A program made the position numbers and the translations under genes. The notes under the pieces are model-generated. The model had not been told where the DNA came from, made no database searches, and was given only the letters and a program-made list of their open reading frames with translations. Of a stretch of DNA of 64,000 bases, positions 50,106 to 59,789 are shown one piece after another; position 1 is the first letter of the stretch; every line of letters begins with the position of its first letter. Source of the DNA: Selaginella moellendorffii (lineage: Eukaryota > Streptophyta > Lycopodiopsida > Selaginellales > Selaginellaceae); contig NW_003314267.1 in the NCBI RefSeq assembly GCF_000143415.4, positions 186,001 to 250,000 on the forward strand, written 5' to 3'.

Positions 50106-51557
50106 CTTGTGCAGGTTGTGAGCTCGGCCCAACATGGGTATCTTCAACATTAGCTGTTAACGCCGTTTCAGCATCTGGGGGTGGCCACGCTCCTGCATAC
50201 AGAGCTTGTGAGATAACATTTAAACTTAAAGTGTGTACTCACCAGGTTCACAGAGAAGATTTGTTTTTCTTTAGCAACTTTAATTATATGCTCCATTGAA
50301 GTCACCTCTTCAATGGAGTTTGTCACCGCAACACACGGGACACTCTTGAGTAGTGCGGCTCGAAAGAATAGTCCGCCGCAGTTGTACTCGACAACGCATT
50401 TGCCCGGAAGCAGGTGACCCACCCGCTATTGCGTTGAAGACCCAGCTGAGCATTTCCCATGCTGCACCTGGAGCTTTCTTTGGATTCGAAAGCTCCATAG
50501 CTGTCTTCAGTTCCTCAGGCATGGGTAAATTGACCTCCCTCAGATCAATTCGATTGGCCTTGTCGAACGAAGCTGGGAAGTCACTCCAGTCCCACTCTGT
50601 TGCAGGACCAATAACAAGGGCGAGTGTGAAGATGCGGACATTCGTCGGTATCTTCTTCTTAGCCATTATCCCATGGATCTCCCGCATCTCCTTGCCTTTC
50701 AACCGAGCCTTCACCTCGTTCAAGGCCTTCCAGAACTTGTGATAGGATTCGGAGTCGTAGATCATATAGTGGACTGAAGATTCCACCTCCGCAAGTCCCA
50801 CCATTAAGTCAATGATGGAGCTGACTTCGTCTGCATGAGTGATTTCCTCGTTTGTGAAGTCCATCACACAAAAGATGTTCTTGACCTGCTCATCTCCGCG
50901 GGAAACGATGCTCCTCCACCTTTGATCCTCATCCGAATTCAAGTATACCCGGTAAGGTTCTCGATAGGCCTCTGCTGCGGGGTCGAGCTGTTTCTGAAGC
51001 CGACGGTCGACATCAATCTTAATGAAATTTGGATACTGATCCAACTTCTCAGCTTTACTTTTCGTGGCATCCCGCAGCAGATCGATGAACTTGGGGGCCC
51101 CCTTCATGTACTCGTCGATGTCTTCATTTGACAACTCCAGCGCTTCCATCATCTCTTGCGTGGTGTCGGTGCTCACCCTCTCCACGGCCACTTGCTCGAA
51201 GATCCAATCCTTCAATAGCGCACGAGCTCTCAGAGTCGTGCACAAGTCCTCGTATGTCACAATATGGCCGGGAGTCATTTTGGTCTTGTTGAAGACTACC
51301 TCACCACGTAGAAGAGCATTAGCCACTGTCAGAAGGTCGTCGTCGTCTAGAGACCGCAAGAAACGCAAGGCATTGAGCTTCAAATCATTGGGCTTCCGGC
51401 CGTCCTCCACACCCATTGAGTTTGGCAACTCCCCGTCATGGTACCTCCTCAGCACATCTACCCATTTGTCAAAAACAACTTTTGTGGCGAGTAGAATGTT
51501 ATGGATGCTGAGTGTGTCATTGACCCCTAGTGTTTTCGAGAGAAGACTCGAGAATTC

Positions 51558-51611
51558 CTGCAATGGAAATGGCGTGAGGCCACATGCTATGCCACATGCA
51601 ACGAGGCTTAC
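51558..51611 (-). other. 54-nt palindrome-bearing intron, open if retained
   Basis: GTAAGC...CATTGCAG; contains the palindrome 51569-51590. Being 18 codons without a stop, it is readable if unspliced. Companion introns are 49929-49977 (49 nt) and 49738-49784 (47 nt). Confidence 0.65.
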
Positions 51612-53222
51612 CTGCCAGGCGCTAGTTGCTAGTGCACGTCCTTGTCCTGGTTTTTGTGGCTTCTTCAGTTGAACCCAGAGCTTCCGTGTTCGTGCCAATG
51701 TCTCGTGCAGACCCGATTTGTAGCACGTTTCTTGCTTGACATTCTGCGCGTGGGAGATGTATATGATAGATCGGAGGGGCGAGTTGCCTTTTATCAGGCG
51801 GACAACTCTTGTCTTGAAGACTTTCTTCACCTCCTCGCCCACCATAATATCCACAACTATCTCTTGCATCGCCAAGCTAGAATGCTGCCCGGAGACGGCA
51901 TAGAACCGGATGTTCTAATCGTCCAACACCTTCCTATTGATCAAGTCTGGAAACCTCGTCTCGCCCTTCATTGTTCGGTAGTAGGGGATCACGTCTGCGA
52001 TGTCGGGTGTTACTGGACTTGCCAGCATCTTCTGCTTCAGTTTCTCCACCCACTCATCAGATACTAGCCTATGGTTGTATTTGCTTTGGATGTCGATACG
52101 GCTCACGTCGATTGTATATACTTTGTTGGAATAGTAACAAGTACTATTATCTGCAACGATTTTTGCTGCCTCTTCTTGCTCTTTCTGCTCTTTGCGGCTC
52201 TTCTTTTTGGTGGGTGTAGTGTTTGAACCCGAGGCAATGGCATCACTGAGTAGCTTCTTTTTTGGAGCAGGAGAGTCGGACGTCGGCTTGAGCTTGACCA
52301 CCCTTTTCTGCTTCGAGGTAGTTTCCAGATCGACCCCCTTCCCCTTTGCTTCGCGAACTGGAGTCACTCTCAACGGCTCAATATTGGAATATAGTTTTTG
52401 AACATCGCCGTAGGTGAGGTCCGTGGATTCCATGAGATCTTCATAGACCCGCAGCGTCTTTGAAATTGTGGGCCTCCTGGACAACCTCTCCCGAGCTCCC
52501 TCTAGGAATTCCTCATAGCCGCTACCCCCCTCCAGGAAGCCGCTAGGATGTGCAAGGTGGATCTTGAAGGCAGACGCTGTCTCTACCACAAGTGCCAGTC
52601 CATATTCTTGCATGGAACTGCATGGAGTGTCTGTCACTTGGATGAGGATCCCCATGCATTCTTTTCTCCCACCATCTGTGTTGTACAGCCTCAGATCCTC
52701 GCCTTCCATCCCGAAAGTCCAACTGGTGAGCTCCTCCCCCTTCTCTGCATCCACATTGACAGTGGCTGGAAGAAGAACGCAATTCCTCGCCTGTTCAGAA
52801 ATGCACAACAATTAGAGCTGACAGATGAAAAGCTAGTAGCTGGAAATAACGTGAGGCCACACGCCATTCACCACTGCATCAGATGTCTTGAGGCTGCATC
52901 CTAAGATGGCGTGAGGCTACACGCCATCTGTAACCGGACTGCACTCGAGAGCCCAATCGGTGCATGCCAATGTTGCTACTGAATGGCATGTGGCCTCATG
53001 CCATTTTCTACTTGGCCTAAAAGACTTACCATTTGAAGCCGAATGGAGGCGTGACAACCGGACTCGCTGGCGAATGTGCACTGTGTGTGCAGCGGATCGT
53101 AGCAGCAAGGCTACTCTGCCACTTACAGTTGGAGAGTGGCGCTGAAATCTCCCGGGACGCCAAGTGGGCTGCGTGTGGGTGGCGGAGTGGGCGGCGGAGT
53201 TGGCGGCGAAGTTACAAACTGG

Positions 53223-53395
53223 GTGTGTCTTGAAGTGGACGCCGATGCACACGAGCGCGATGCGAGCGCGAGTGTGATGCAAGCGCGAGTGGACGCCGAT
53301 GCACACGAGAAACCTGTAGAGAAGTGGGAGCGCGATGCGAGCGCGAGTGGGAGTGCAATGCGAGCGCGAGTGTGCGAGCGCGAGTACGAAGCAAA
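53223..53395. repeat. GC-rich tandem repeat
   Basis: Irregular units of the form GCGAGCGCGAGTG and GGACGCCGATGCACACGAG (the latter twice, 53233 and 53290). Confidence 0.75.
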
Positions 53396-54286
53396 ATGCA
53401 AAACCTAACCTCACACGCGCGAAATGTCACGACGGTTGGTAATCCCGCCACGTCATCATTTCTCGGACTTGGGCGCCACCATTAATTTCTGGATCGGCGC
53501 GCGCATGCGTGAAATCCAAAAGAAATCCGCAACGTCATCATTCCTCAGACTGCATGCACGCGAAATCCAAAAGAAAGATCATGATTGGGATATCATTTAA
53601 TACCCTCGCTATATTTATACCATGCATGATTGGATATTCCAAAGCATCTTGTATTTCCAAAAATGCCAGATGTTCAGCTAAATAAATTGTCAGAGGATTT
53701 GATGTGACGTTCAAGCATGTGGGCTCATGCAATTTTGATCCCAAAAAATGCACCAAAAAATGCTCGGCGTCATCTGGCGTTATCTCTTGAATGGCGTGGG
53801 GCCGCATGCCATTTTTAGGAGCACATAGGAGTATATTCCTAGAATATTCTGACACACGCGAGATTGTTTTGAGTTTCCTGGAGATCCAACCGTTAGATCG
53901 CAACCAGATTTTACAAAATGGTATACAATGTCCTTGTTGATGACCCTGCAAAGAAGCATCTAGATCGGACACCACATGAGACCACACGAGCCTTACAATG
54001 TTTCAGGGGCATTTGCCATAGATCCGACCGTTATTTTGCTCCAAGATTCTACAGTTTGGTGTGCATTGACCTTTCCATCGACACTGCAAAGGGACATCAC
54101 AATCAGATGCGGGATCACAAGAAACCAACTTCACTAACTCTGGTTTCACCAAGATCTACGTAAGGAATTATGAAATGAAAGGACCCTCTCTATTGAAATG
54201 TGTTTATGGTCCTAGGGGCATTGTGACATATCAAAGGATTTTGCATCAAGTTCTGTATTTGCATGTTTATCAAGCTACTGAATTGC

Positions 54287-54318
54287 TAAACCCTAAACCC
54301 TAAACCCTAACCCTAAAC
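54287..54318. repeat. Interstitial telomere-like tract (CCCTAAA)n
   Basis: About four units of the plant telomere repeat CCCTAAA, one of them shortened to CCCTAA, in the middle of the transposon. Confidence 0.85.
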
Positions 54319-55121
54319 ATGTGGCAAATGCTGCGTGAAGAAAGATGCCCTTTCTGGGTAAATGCTGTAAGAGGCAGATGCCGAGCAGATGTATCTCAGG
54401 CTAGCGAAGGGGACAAACGAAAGCTAGCTATAAACATGACGGGATGCAAATAGATTACTAGGCTGGTCCTGCGAAAATCAAAAACCATAATTGAAAACAT
54501 TGAAAATGCAAAAAGAAAGGTTTATAATATTTTTGAATTTTAAGCAACCAAAGGAATGTAAGTAGGGCATCTGTTTGTAAGTTTAAAAATGCCTCAATCA
54601 CTTAAATTCCCAAGTAAATAAAGCTGTTTCTATTTTTGGTACAGGTAAACTTTATAGCGTGTGGGCTCATGCAATTTTGAACCCAAAAATGCACCAAAAA
54701 ATGCTCGACTAGCATTATTCTTTGAATGGCATGTGGCCTTATATTGCCATAAATGGACGTACACACACAGCATAATTATTCCTTTACACGGCAAATAATC
54801 TTGGTGCGGATCGCTGACATGGCATGGCAAAGTTCGAATCACTGACATGGCACAGCTGGATCGAGGCAAGGACATGATGTGACAAAGTTCAACCTCCGAC
54901 AGCAAAGTCTAGAAGCTACTCCGTTTGAAATTTGTCAGAGGAATCATAAGATCTGGTTTGTCAGAGGATTTGATGTGACGTTCAAGCGTGTGTTATTTTT
55001 GAATTCTCGAACTCATTCCTAGGTCTATCATTTTTGTGCGCCGTGTTCTTGGTTCCGCTGAGCGCAGTGAGCGCTGCTTGTGTAAGCGGCGTTGTGAGCT
55101 ATGGTTTATGCGTCTACAAGC

Positions 55122-55258
55122 GGTTGCGGCATTGCGAGCGCCATTGCGAGCGGCAGTTTATGCGAGTGGCAGTTTGTGCGAGCGGCACTACGAGCAGTTG
55201 CGGTGTTGCAAGCGGCGCTACGAGTAGTTGCGGTGTTGCGAGCGGCACTGTCTTTGGT
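55122..55258. repeat. GC-rich tandem repeat
   Basis: Repeats of GCGAGCGGCA and GAGTAGTTGCGGTGTTGC; similar in style to 53223-53395 and on the opposite side of the central region. Confidence 0.7.
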
Positions 55259-55438
55259 GTGGCTACCGCTTCCTTTTGATATTCGGCACTTGTGCTTCCT
55301 GGTATGTTCACCATGGAATGGTTTAGGACCACATTTAGAAATGGCATGAGGCCACATGCCATCTTGGGCCCTTGCAATTTCATGGCTAGCGTATTGTCAT
55401 GTATGTTTTTACTTGCCTGCAACTGTGTGTATATCAAG

Positions 55439-55630
55439 ATGGCATGAGGCCTCATGCCATCTTTGGCCCCTACTAGCCTATTGCCATATTCCTTTTGCCT
55501 TGCTGCAACTGTATATATTTTTGTATGGGTGACTAGTCACACACACAAAAATATATACAGTTGCAGCAAGGCAAAAGGAATATAGCAACAGGCTAGCAGG
55601 GGCCAAAGATAGCGTGAGGTCTCATGCCAT
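55439..55630. repeat. 192-bp near-perfect inverted repeat (foldback)
   Basis: Two 96-bp arms meet at the palindrome GTGACTAGTCAC (55529-55540). Symmetry is exact about 55534.5, so there is no net indel between arms; only scattered mismatches. Each outer end is itself a copy of the 22-bp palindrome (55439-55460 and 55609-55630). The right side continues with the perfect palindrome TAGTGGTACCACTA (55631-55644) and another 22-bp copy (55645). A transcript would form a long hairpin. Confidence 0.9.
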
Positions 55631-55809
55631 TAGTGGTACCACTAATGGCATGAGGGCTCATGCCAATTTTGTGAATGCGAAATTTCACGTGGGTGTCAAT
55701 AGCATGTTTGAATAATGGCATGTGGCCTCATGCTATTTGGTATGTTATGATTTAGGCCATTCTCCAATCATTTTTTGTATGGTCTTAACTTCTTTTCTGC
55801 ACTTTCAGA

Positions 55810-58800
55810 ATGGCCTTCAGGGTTGGGGAAAAGGTTTACATTTTGAATGGTGGGAAGAGAGTTGCAAAAGGGACCCTTGTGTCTATGGATCGGAACTTTG
55901 TTATACACTGTCAAAGGCTTGGGGAAGGCAATGCTGCTGTATCAGTAGAGACTGTCTTCGATGGGAATGTGGTCGCTATTGAACGAGGAGAGATGGTCGT
56001 CAGGGTAAATGTTGTTGTTGCCTTGAAAAATCTGCAGAAGAAAGCAGATGTTGGGGACAGCGCAAGTGCGACGCATGTTCCCTCCGTGGATCTTAAGAAC
56101 CGTGCTACATGGATTCAGGCAAAGGTGTTTCTAAACAACCCCGAGGGGGAGGTGGTAGCTGAGGGCTTAGCCACAGTTGTCGATCCAAGAGATGCGGTTG
56201 CTAATCAAGAATTGGGCTGGGATGATATTGGAGTTGCGATTTTAGAGGTTGTTGACACAGAAGAAAACAATCTGACTATTGGAAGCATTGTGCGGTGGAA
56301 ATTGAGGCATTTAGTGTTTGAGAATGTGAAGGATTCACAATCAAACACCACTACAACTAATGACAGAACATCTCTTCATGGGAAAAGAAAGTACACCTTC
56401 CTACAGCACAGCCAAAGGGATCTGAGCAACGAACCGAAAAGTCAGAAAATGGCGATGGAGGTTCGAATGGTCTCGACAGTTGCTTGTTGCAAGAGGAGGT
56501 GCTGTCAACATGCTGATTGGGATGCTATTGAAGAGGAGAGAGCAAGATACAAGACATTGTCCTGGAAGGCAGCTTGCAATTTTGTGTATGAGGCATTACG
56601 GTCATCTGTTGATGCTTCAGAACATCAGGTGGGGGGCATGGTCTTCCAGAGGGGTTTGGTCTGCATGAAGGCATGGAGAATTATTTATGGAGTCCCTCGA
56701 AGCACATTCTACAGAATCAAAACTGAGTTCGAGGAACAAAGGGTTCAACAGGCAGTCCATGGGAACGACGGTACGCACAAAACCAGGGGTCATGTTGTAT
56801 ATGGAGAGGCAATCTTCAAGAGGTTTGTCGAGACATGTAGCGAGTAGCAACCACATAAAACACGCCTCTTGGAAGATGGAACACGAGACACCCAACGAGT
56901 TCTCCCTTCCATGTATACCGAAGGGGCCATATTGGAAGATGTGAATCGGGAACTCCAGAGTAATGGCTACAGGAAGCTGAGTCAATCTAGATTTAGTAGA
57001 TTGTGGAGCAACAGGTTCAGGGATGTGAGTATAGGAAAGTACTCCAGCTTTTCAAAGTGTGACGAGTGCATTGCTATCAAAATGGCTTTGTCGAAGAATT
57101 CTTGCAGTGCTCAAGAGCGAGAGACGTTGGTTAGAAGGCGGCTCGACCACAACATCGAGCAGAGAAGCTGCAAGACTGCATATTGTCATAACAGGATTCT
57201 CTCCATGGAGAGACCTGACTCTTACCTCTGCATCATCCATGACAAAATGGACCAGAAAAAGACGTGCTTACCTCGACTCAATCCTGCCCCCAAGGCAATC
57301 TCTTCATCCATGCAGCTGCCTGTGTCTCTGTTTGGCATAATCGCTCATGGGCATGGTGCCCAGAACTATGGGAACTTCTTTGTACCTCTATGGGGTGGCG
57401 GGGGTGCAAACATGATGATTGCGTCCCTAGCAAAACACTTAAGGTCTCTGCAAAGTGCGCAGACTGAGCTGAACGGCCAACCCTTGCATAAGGCCCTTGT
57501 CGATCGAACCCCATACAGGGTTCAGCTGGAGGAGGAGCAAAGGCTTGCAGTATCGCGTGGGGCCCCATGCCATCCCAGTGAATATGTTGGCCGTCAGATT
57601 GTAGGGTTATCACGTGAGGCCTCATGCCATTCCGACGAGGCTGGTCGCCCGGTGAATGCACAGCCTCATCCAAACAAAGCAGAATCTCAAGGAAGTTCTT
57701 GCGGCCGATGTGGCCTTCCACCCCATCTTCTGCTCCAAACAGACAATGCTGGCAGTGAGAACAAAAACATGTACGTCTTCGCGTGCTTGGCGATGCTTGT
57801 TGCCAAAGGCATATTTGAAACGGTTACACTTGGCTTTCTCATGGTTGGGCACACTCATGAAGACGTCGATGCCATGTTCAGTCACCTGGCAGAGTCCCTC
57901 CGGCGATCCAATGTCCTCACCCTCCCACAACTCTACGATGAATTCCAAAATTGCATCAAAGGCACTGTTGAAGCTGCACTTGTGACAGAGGTTCCAGACT
58001 TTAAGGGGTTTGTAAAAGGCTACATCAGGGACGGATCCGAAACGCTGATTGGCCACTCCAAGCCTCTTCAGTTTCATTTCAGCATGCGTGACGGTGCTCC
58101 AGTGATGAGGTACAAGATGAGAGAATGGGACATAGTGTGGCTGCCAGTGGATGGCATTGAACTCTTCAAGAGAGATCCCATAACTGGGGAACCTATGATT
58201 CCTCAGGGTTCCCCACGGCCGATGCACCCGGATGGACTCAAAGACCAGGAAAGTATAGTGGCCGGGATTAGACAGCATATTGCCTTCTGGAAGAGGGGGT
58301 TGGTGTTTGGTGGAGAATCCTATTTTAAGAGGTGCAAGCCTTTGCTCGAATACTGGGAGAAGATTATATCTGCTATCCAAAATGGGCCGGTTGTATATGA
58401 AGAATTGGAAGAGTCCTTTTGGCCAGAACCCAGAGCACCAGATAGTAGCGGAACAATGTCCTCTGGAAATGCAGTGACAGATAACGATGTTGAGGATCAC
58501 TATTGTGGGCCGAGGAACAAGAAGCCGGATTCAGCATTCAATCCAGTACAGGTCTGCAAAGGAATGGTCGTGCTTGTCAGACCCAGTAATAAAAAACAAA
58601 TGATATGGGTGGGGCGCTGCATCACTGATGCAGAGGAGGACGCGGAAACTAACTCCTTCAATGTAACTGTGGAGTGGTTCAAGCCAAGTTCCGGATATAC
58701 GAAGGATTGCCTAGAAAAAAGATGGGTGCTGAATCCAAGGGATCCCAGCATGAGCATATCGGTGGATAATGTTGTGCATGGTTGGATGCGGAAGCAGAGT

Positions 58801-58878
58801 GCCACCATCACCTTGCCAGACCATGCAAGAGATGCAGCAAGAGCATTCATAACCCGGGTTCAAGGTGAGATTCATTAA
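55810..58878 (+). CDS. DDE-type transposase with an in-frame UAG
   Basis: One reading frame, 1,022 codons, from ATG 55810, interrupted only by TAG at 56845-56847. The part after the stop has no ATG until 56911. N-terminal: two related modules (VGEKVYILNGGKRVAKGTLV; EVVAEGLATVVDPRD...SIVRW) resembling plant DUF8039-type repeats. Then a Cys-rich patch (CCKRRCCQ) with W..I..ER..Y, and a helix-turn-helix-like YGVPRSTFYRIKTEFEE. After the stop comes a catalytic core resembling the eukaryotic DUF7869 family: IIHDKMDQKKTCLP (near 57234), LLLQTDNAGSENKN (near 57728), LMVGHTHEDVDAMFSHLAESL (near 57840). These provide candidate D, D and D/E residues of an RNase H fold. Two 22-bp palindromes are translated in frame between the first two motifs (SRGAPCHPS; SREASCHSD). 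Family assignment is from motif recall and should be tested. Confidence 0.7.
56845..56853 (+). promoter_or_regulatory. UAG in readthrough context (UAG CAA CCA)
   Basis: The stop is followed by CAACCA, which fits the CARYYA context known to make UAG leaky in tobamovirus replicase mRNA. Alternatively it is a simple nonsense mutation (CAG or TGG to TAG). Confidence 0.45.
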
Positions 58879-59543
58879 TATTCCTTTACTAAGTTTCTAA
58901 TGTATTTTATTTCAAGGTGAACAATCCGAATCTGAATCAGAGGAGGCATGATGGCATGTGGCCCTTTGCACTAGTATATCTTAATACCGGTCTGAGAAAT
59001 AGAATGGCATGTGCCCTCAGGCCTTTTACTAAATCACCTTTGAAAGAAATGCAAACCTCTATGTCGTAAAAAAAAGGTACTAGAGAAATTCCTTAATAAT
59101 ATGAATGTTATTTAGTTTCATGAAAATACACTAAGGGTCAAATGAGTTAAATGACTTCTCCAGACTAGCAATGCCTCTTGCTACACCTTCACAATTAGAT
59201 TCGTTAGAAAAAGATAACATTGAATAATATCTAAATGTTCTCACCATTAAGTTATATGTCTGGCTAATAGGAATGACGTTCATCTTGGAAAGCTCACCAC
59301 ACGCTCAATGAACAAACAAATAGTGTGTGCGCGCATGCCATCGCTCTTCTTTAGCTTCAGATTCGGCTTGTTCACCTTGACAATGAGATTTATTATACAA
59401 CCAGATGGACTCAGTCTGGACACAAAGTCACCGCGCTAGTCACCATGCCCCAGATATGTCTAGCCCCTGGACAAAAAACATATAATTTCACGTCATTTTC
59501 AAATACTTGAAAATTTGTACTTAGTCCCATTTTACTGAATAAA
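58879..59543. other. Right subterminal region of the transposon
   Basis: AT-rich, with three degenerate palindrome copies (58951, 59004, 59320). No gene. Confidence 0.6.
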
Positions 59544-59567
59544 TCCCACTTTAACGAAATAGAGCTT
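59544..59567 (-). repeat. Right terminal inverted repeat
   Basis: Exact complement of 46977-47000; ATGA follows at 59568. Confidence 0.9.
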
Positions 59568-59789
59568 ATGAGTTCTTTTTCTCTTTTATACTTGTGATTG
59601 TTTGTCACGGCTGTAAGTTTTGGTGGAAAGGCTCAATAGTTACTTCATTGCATTTGGGTGGTTTTATACATGAGTATGTGGCAACTCTCGGTGGTTTGAG
59701 GATGGGTGATGTGGACTTTTTTTGGTTTCTGTCACCTAGCTTGAGTGTTTTCATGAAGGCTTACTCAAGGTAGAGCCTTGGTCAGTACG

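Larger units (their letters stand above)
47419..53030 (-). pseudogene. Multi-exon transposon gene: ParB-like module, acidic region, C-terminal HAD/FCP1-like phosphatase domain
   Basis: Exons I can join: 52790-51612, 51557-50239, 50192-50106, 50067-49978, 49928-49785, 49737-49186, 49128-49114 (15-nt microexon), 49068-48961, 48910-48329, 48281-47419; one or more 5' exons lie above 53029 and the start is unknown. Seen in order: unknown N-terminal region; basic Lys/Ser linker; a module with IDVSRIDIQSKYNHRLV and FYAVSGQHSSLAMQ, reminiscent of ParB/sulfiredoxin-fold proteins (weak); a long helical region ending KSVPCVAVTNSIEEV; an acidic Glu/Asp stretch (49270-49400); Pro/Thr-rich ~35-residue repeats (exon 9); and CIVFDLNGVLFS...LIIDDSPIKT, an NLI-interacting-factor/HAD-type domain in which the second catalytic Asp of DxDx is Asn. 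Breaks: an in-frame TAG (51915-51917) and a 1-nt frameshift near 50400. Function unknown. Confidence 0.6.
53031..55809. other. Central non-coding region of the transposon
   Basis: Separates the two divergent genes and should hold their promoters and 5' exons. It contains about ten palindrome copies, two GC-rich tandem blocks, an interstitial telomere-like tract, a 192-bp inverted repeat, and local duplications: 'GAGGATTTGATGTGACGTTC' at 53693 and 54965, and 'GTGGGCTCATGCAATTTTGA' at 53718 and 54661. The open frames here are repeat-driven and not called. Confidence 0.6.
47363..59341. repeat. Dispersed 22-bp palindrome family (about 24 copies)
   Basis: Consensus half-site ATGGCRTGWGG followed by its complement CCWCAYGCCAT. 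Copies start at 47363, 48440, 48515, 49747, 49938, 50079, 51569, 52846, 52906, 52983, 53712 (degenerate), 53791, 54654 (degenerate), 54726 (3-bp insertion), 55341, 55439 (perfect palindrome), 55609, 55645, 55715, 57552, 57609, 58951, 59004 and 59320 (last three degenerate); half copies at 47078 and 47408. Four lie in spliced introns of the minus-strand gene, three in its 5' intron region, two in its exon 9, two inside the transposase frame, the rest between genes. Most variation is CG to CA/TG at two positions, the signature of cytosine methylation decay. Confidence 0.9.
46977..59567. mobile_element. 12.6-kb DNA transposon with TIRs, DDE transposase, a cargo-like gene and dispersed palindromes
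   Basis: The ends are perfect 24-bp inverted repeats beginning AAGCTCTATTTCG (46977-47000 and 59544-59567), flanked by the direct repeat ATGA (46973-46976 and 59568-59571), a probable 4-bp target duplication. Inside are two divergently oriented genes: a transposase on + (55810-58878) and a long gene on - (47419-~53030). Some 24 copies of a 22-bp palindrome are confined to this interval by my reading. Between the genes lie GC-rich tandem repeats, a telomere-like tract and a 192-bp inverted repeat. I cannot assign it to a named superfamily. Lesions in both genes suggest this copy may be inactive. Confidence 0.82.

Noticed and set aside
50193-50242. GTGAGT donor for the intron after SVNL in the transposon gene
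   Set aside because: It leads to a stop in the next exon; the donor GTACAC four bases downstream keeps the frame (SVNLVRAWPPPD).
52917-53414. Minus-strand frame of 165 codons as a gene
   Set aside because: Composition follows the GC-rich tandem repeat; part may be a 5' exon of the minus-strand transposon gene, but no domain or start could be fixed.
54630-54905. 91-codon minus-strand frame in the central transposon region
   Set aside because: Spans a palindrome copy and a local duplication; no domain.
56869-58878. The downstream transposase frame as an independent gene
   Set aside because: Its first codon is TTG, it continues the upstream frame exactly, and the first ATG is 14 codons in; one gene with a UAG explains it better.
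47363-59341. Palindromic repeats as a CRISPR array
   Set aside because: Spacing is irregular (tens to thousands of bases), copies lie in introns and exons, and the genome is eukaryotic.
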